Below are positions 5,233 to 6,611 of a stretch of DNA of 6,611 nucleotides, piece by piece (positions within the stretch are counted from its first letter, which is position 1; each line of letters begins with the position of its first letter). The notes under the pieces are model-generated. The model had not been told where the DNA came from. It was given only the letters and a program-made list of their open reading frames with translations, and did not search any database. The DNA is from Methanolobus sp. UBA32 (lineage in GTDB: Archaea; Halobacteriota; Methanosarcinia; Methanosarcinales; Methanosarcinaceae): contig DAZF01000077.1 of NCBI GenBank assembly GCA_002507205.1, forward strand, positions 38,098 to 44,708, written 5' to 3'. The position numbers were made by a program, and so were the translations under genes.

Positions 5233-6611
5233 ATGAATGAAATTGATGTTCTAACTGTCTTTATTGAAGAAGGCTATCAGATAAGTCCTAAAGCAGTGGA
5301 CCTTATTTGCACCCATTGTTCCCCGAAGGAACTTGTGGCATACATACTTGATAATATCGATCTTTCCGTGCTTGTAATTGATGTTGATCATATTGATCTT
5401 GAAGGTTTTAGTGGCCTCCTTCCGATGGAAGAAAAAAGCTTCAGTCCATCTTCAGAACCAAGTTCACAAGATGAGGAACTCAACAATAATTACAATAATT
5501 ACAATAATTCTTCTTCTTCTTATCAGCCATCAGCCAGTTCTCCGAAGGCTGTAGGCAGTGTTTGCTATTCCAACAACCCAGTCTCCATACTTTCTGATAT
5601 CACGGACAATTCCACCTGTGTCGGTGAATACATGGAATTTGTCCAGTTCTTCAGAAACCGATACAGCAGGATCAGTGATATAATCCGTGGCAGAATAAAT
5701 GCCCGTCCTATAGAGAGCCTGAAGACAGGTAAAAGGACAAATTTCAGGGGAAGCAAGGAAGCTGGCGAGATATCTGTAATTGGCATGATATCTGAAATAA
5801 AGAGCACAAGCAATGGCCATAAAATACTGGAAGTTGAAGATCCTACAGGCTCATTTTCAGTTCTTATACGTATGGCAGACAAAGAACTCTATGAGCAGGC
5901 AAGTCATCTGGTGCTGGATGAGGTTGTTGGTTTTACAGGCAAGCTCACAAACGATGGCAAGCTCATGATAGTCCAGAAGATAATCCTTCCGGACCTCCCG
6001 AATACGACTATCAAGAGGAGCGGAACCGTCGGGAAGGCAGTCCTTACATCCGATATACATATTGGGAGTACGACTTTTCTTGAAGAGCCATGGGAGAGAT
6101 TCCTTGACTTTTTGAATGGTGACACTGACAATGAGGCACTGGCAGCCATTGCAAAGGAAGTGCGTTATCTACTTGTCGCAGGCGACCTTGTTGACGGGGT
6201 TGGCATATATCCGGGACAGGAACATGAACTTTCGATCCTGGATGTCTATGACCAGTACAAAAAAGCAGCCGAATATTTTTCAAGGGTTCCCAGTCATATC
6301 CAGATTATCATTTCTCCTGGAAACCATGATGCTGTCCGCCAGGCAGAACCCCAGCCAAAATTACCCGAAATAATAAGAGCGGATTTCCCTGATAATGTGA
6401 CATTTGTGGGCAATCCTTCAATTGTGGATCTGGATGGTGTGAAGGTTCTTCTTTATCACGGACGTTCCATTGACGATCTGGTTGCCTCGGTTCCAGGTGT
6501 CTCATATAGCGACCCCACCAAGGCGATGGTGGAAATGATGAAATTCAGGCATCTCTCCCCGATCTATGGAAGCCGCGTTTCCATTGCACCTGAAAAGAAA
6601 GACTATTTTGT
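5233..6611 (+). CDS. polB: PolD small subunit DP1 (partial, runs off right edge)
   Basis: DP1 is the proofreading subunit of the D-family replicative polymerase; with the large subunit DP2 it copies the chromosome, and its calcineurin-like domain gives 3'-5' exonuclease activity. The 459 residues visible comprise an N-terminal helical domain (1-60), an Asn/Ser-rich linker (about 70-105), an OB fold (about 177-256) and a phosphoesterase domain with metal-ligand motifs SDIHIGS (273-279), AGDLVDG (316-322), GNHD (363-366) and YHGRSIDD (408-415), then RHLSPIYG (439-446). The final GHxH-type motif expected near the C-terminus lies beyond the window. The chosen ATG begins MNEIDVLTVFIEEGY, a typical DP1 start; no Shine-Dalgarno precedes it, so a short or absent leader is likely. 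It lies about 2 kb from the origin, with the initiator gene upstream on the same strand. Confidence 0.96.
   Translation, partial: MNEIDVLTVFIEEGYQISPKAVDLICTHCSPKELVAYILDNIDLSVLVIDVDHIDLEGFSGLLPMEEKSFSPSSEPSSQDEELNNNYNNYNNSSSSYQPSASSPKAVGSVCYSNNPVSILSDITDNSTCVGEYMEFVQFFRNRYSRISDIIRGRINARPIESLKTGKRTNFRGSKEAGEISVIGMISEIKSTSNGHKILEVEDPTGSFSVLIRMADKELYEQASHLVLDEVVGFTGKLTNDGKLMIVQKIILPDLPNTTIKRSGTVGKAVLTSDIHIGSTTFLEEPWERFLDFLNGDTDNEALAAIAKEVRYLLVAGDLVDGVGIYPGQEHELSILDVYDQYKKAAEYFSRVPSHIQIIISPGNHDAVRQAEPQPKLPEIIRADFPDNVTFVGNPSIVDLDGVKVLLYHGRSIDDLVASVPGVSYSDPTKAMVEMMKFRHLSPIYGSRVSIAPEKKDYF
5484..5519 (+). repeat. In-frame tandem repeat in the DP1 linker
   Basis: Three 9-bp units of CAATAATTA (the last ends in C, 5484-5510) are followed by TTC units to 5519. 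They encode the NNYNNYNNSSSS part of the linker. Unit lengths are multiples of three, so copy-number change would alter linker length without breaking the frame. Confidence 0.7.

Noticed and set aside
5530..6505. Several open frames of 65-105 codons on both strands
   Set aside because: All overlap the continuous DP1 frame, which carries every expected phosphoesterase motif; they are shadows.

Overview
The window looks like the chromosomal replication-origin neighbourhood of a methanogenic archaeon, most likely a methylotrophic member of the Methanosarcinaceae. Three things point that way: an Orc1/Cdc6 initiator next to an AT-rich intergenic stretch with five origin-recognition-box repeats; the small subunit (DP1) of the archaeal PolD replicase; and MfnA, the tyrosine decarboxylase of methanofuran synthesis. 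Genus is inferred from protein flavour and base composition, not proven.

Layout, left to right. Positions 1-1223 (minus strand) hold an S2P-type intramembrane metalloprotease with two CBS domains. Its last bases overlap the start of a second, window-truncated gene of unknown function. Positions 1224-1501 are intergenic and contain the protease promoter region plus a GC-richer hairpin followed by oligo-T tracts on the plus strand, a candidate small RNA. Positions 1502-2647 (minus) are mfnA, whose frame is interrupted by one in-frame TGA at 1619-1621; the conserved-looking C-terminus continues in the same frame to a TAG at 1502-1504. Positions 2648-3277 are the origin: two boxes on the minus strand (2705-2725, 2791-2812), an AT-rich putative unwinding element, then three boxes on the plus strand (2957-2978, 2995-3018, 3121-3144). 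Positions 3278-4513 (plus) are orc1/cdc6. It runs convergently into a type I signal peptidase (4529-5089, minus) with only 15 bp between them. A divergent 143-bp spacer precedes the DP1 gene (5233 onward, plus), which runs off the right edge before its last metal-binding motif.

How they work together: Orc1/Cdc6 should bind the boxes beside its own gene, open the AT-rich core and load the MCM helicase, and PolD (DP1 with its large subunit elsewhere) extends the forks. The boxes nearest mfnA and cdc6 lie close enough to those promoters that initiator binding could also affect their transcription. The protease and signal peptidase are membrane-protein processing enzymes that are neighbours rather than pathway partners.

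The strongest points for a second look are the in-frame TGA in mfnA at what is probably a Trp position, the uniform variant of the origin box, the structured RNA candidate at about 1357-1435, and a consensus-like TATA element inside the unwinding region.
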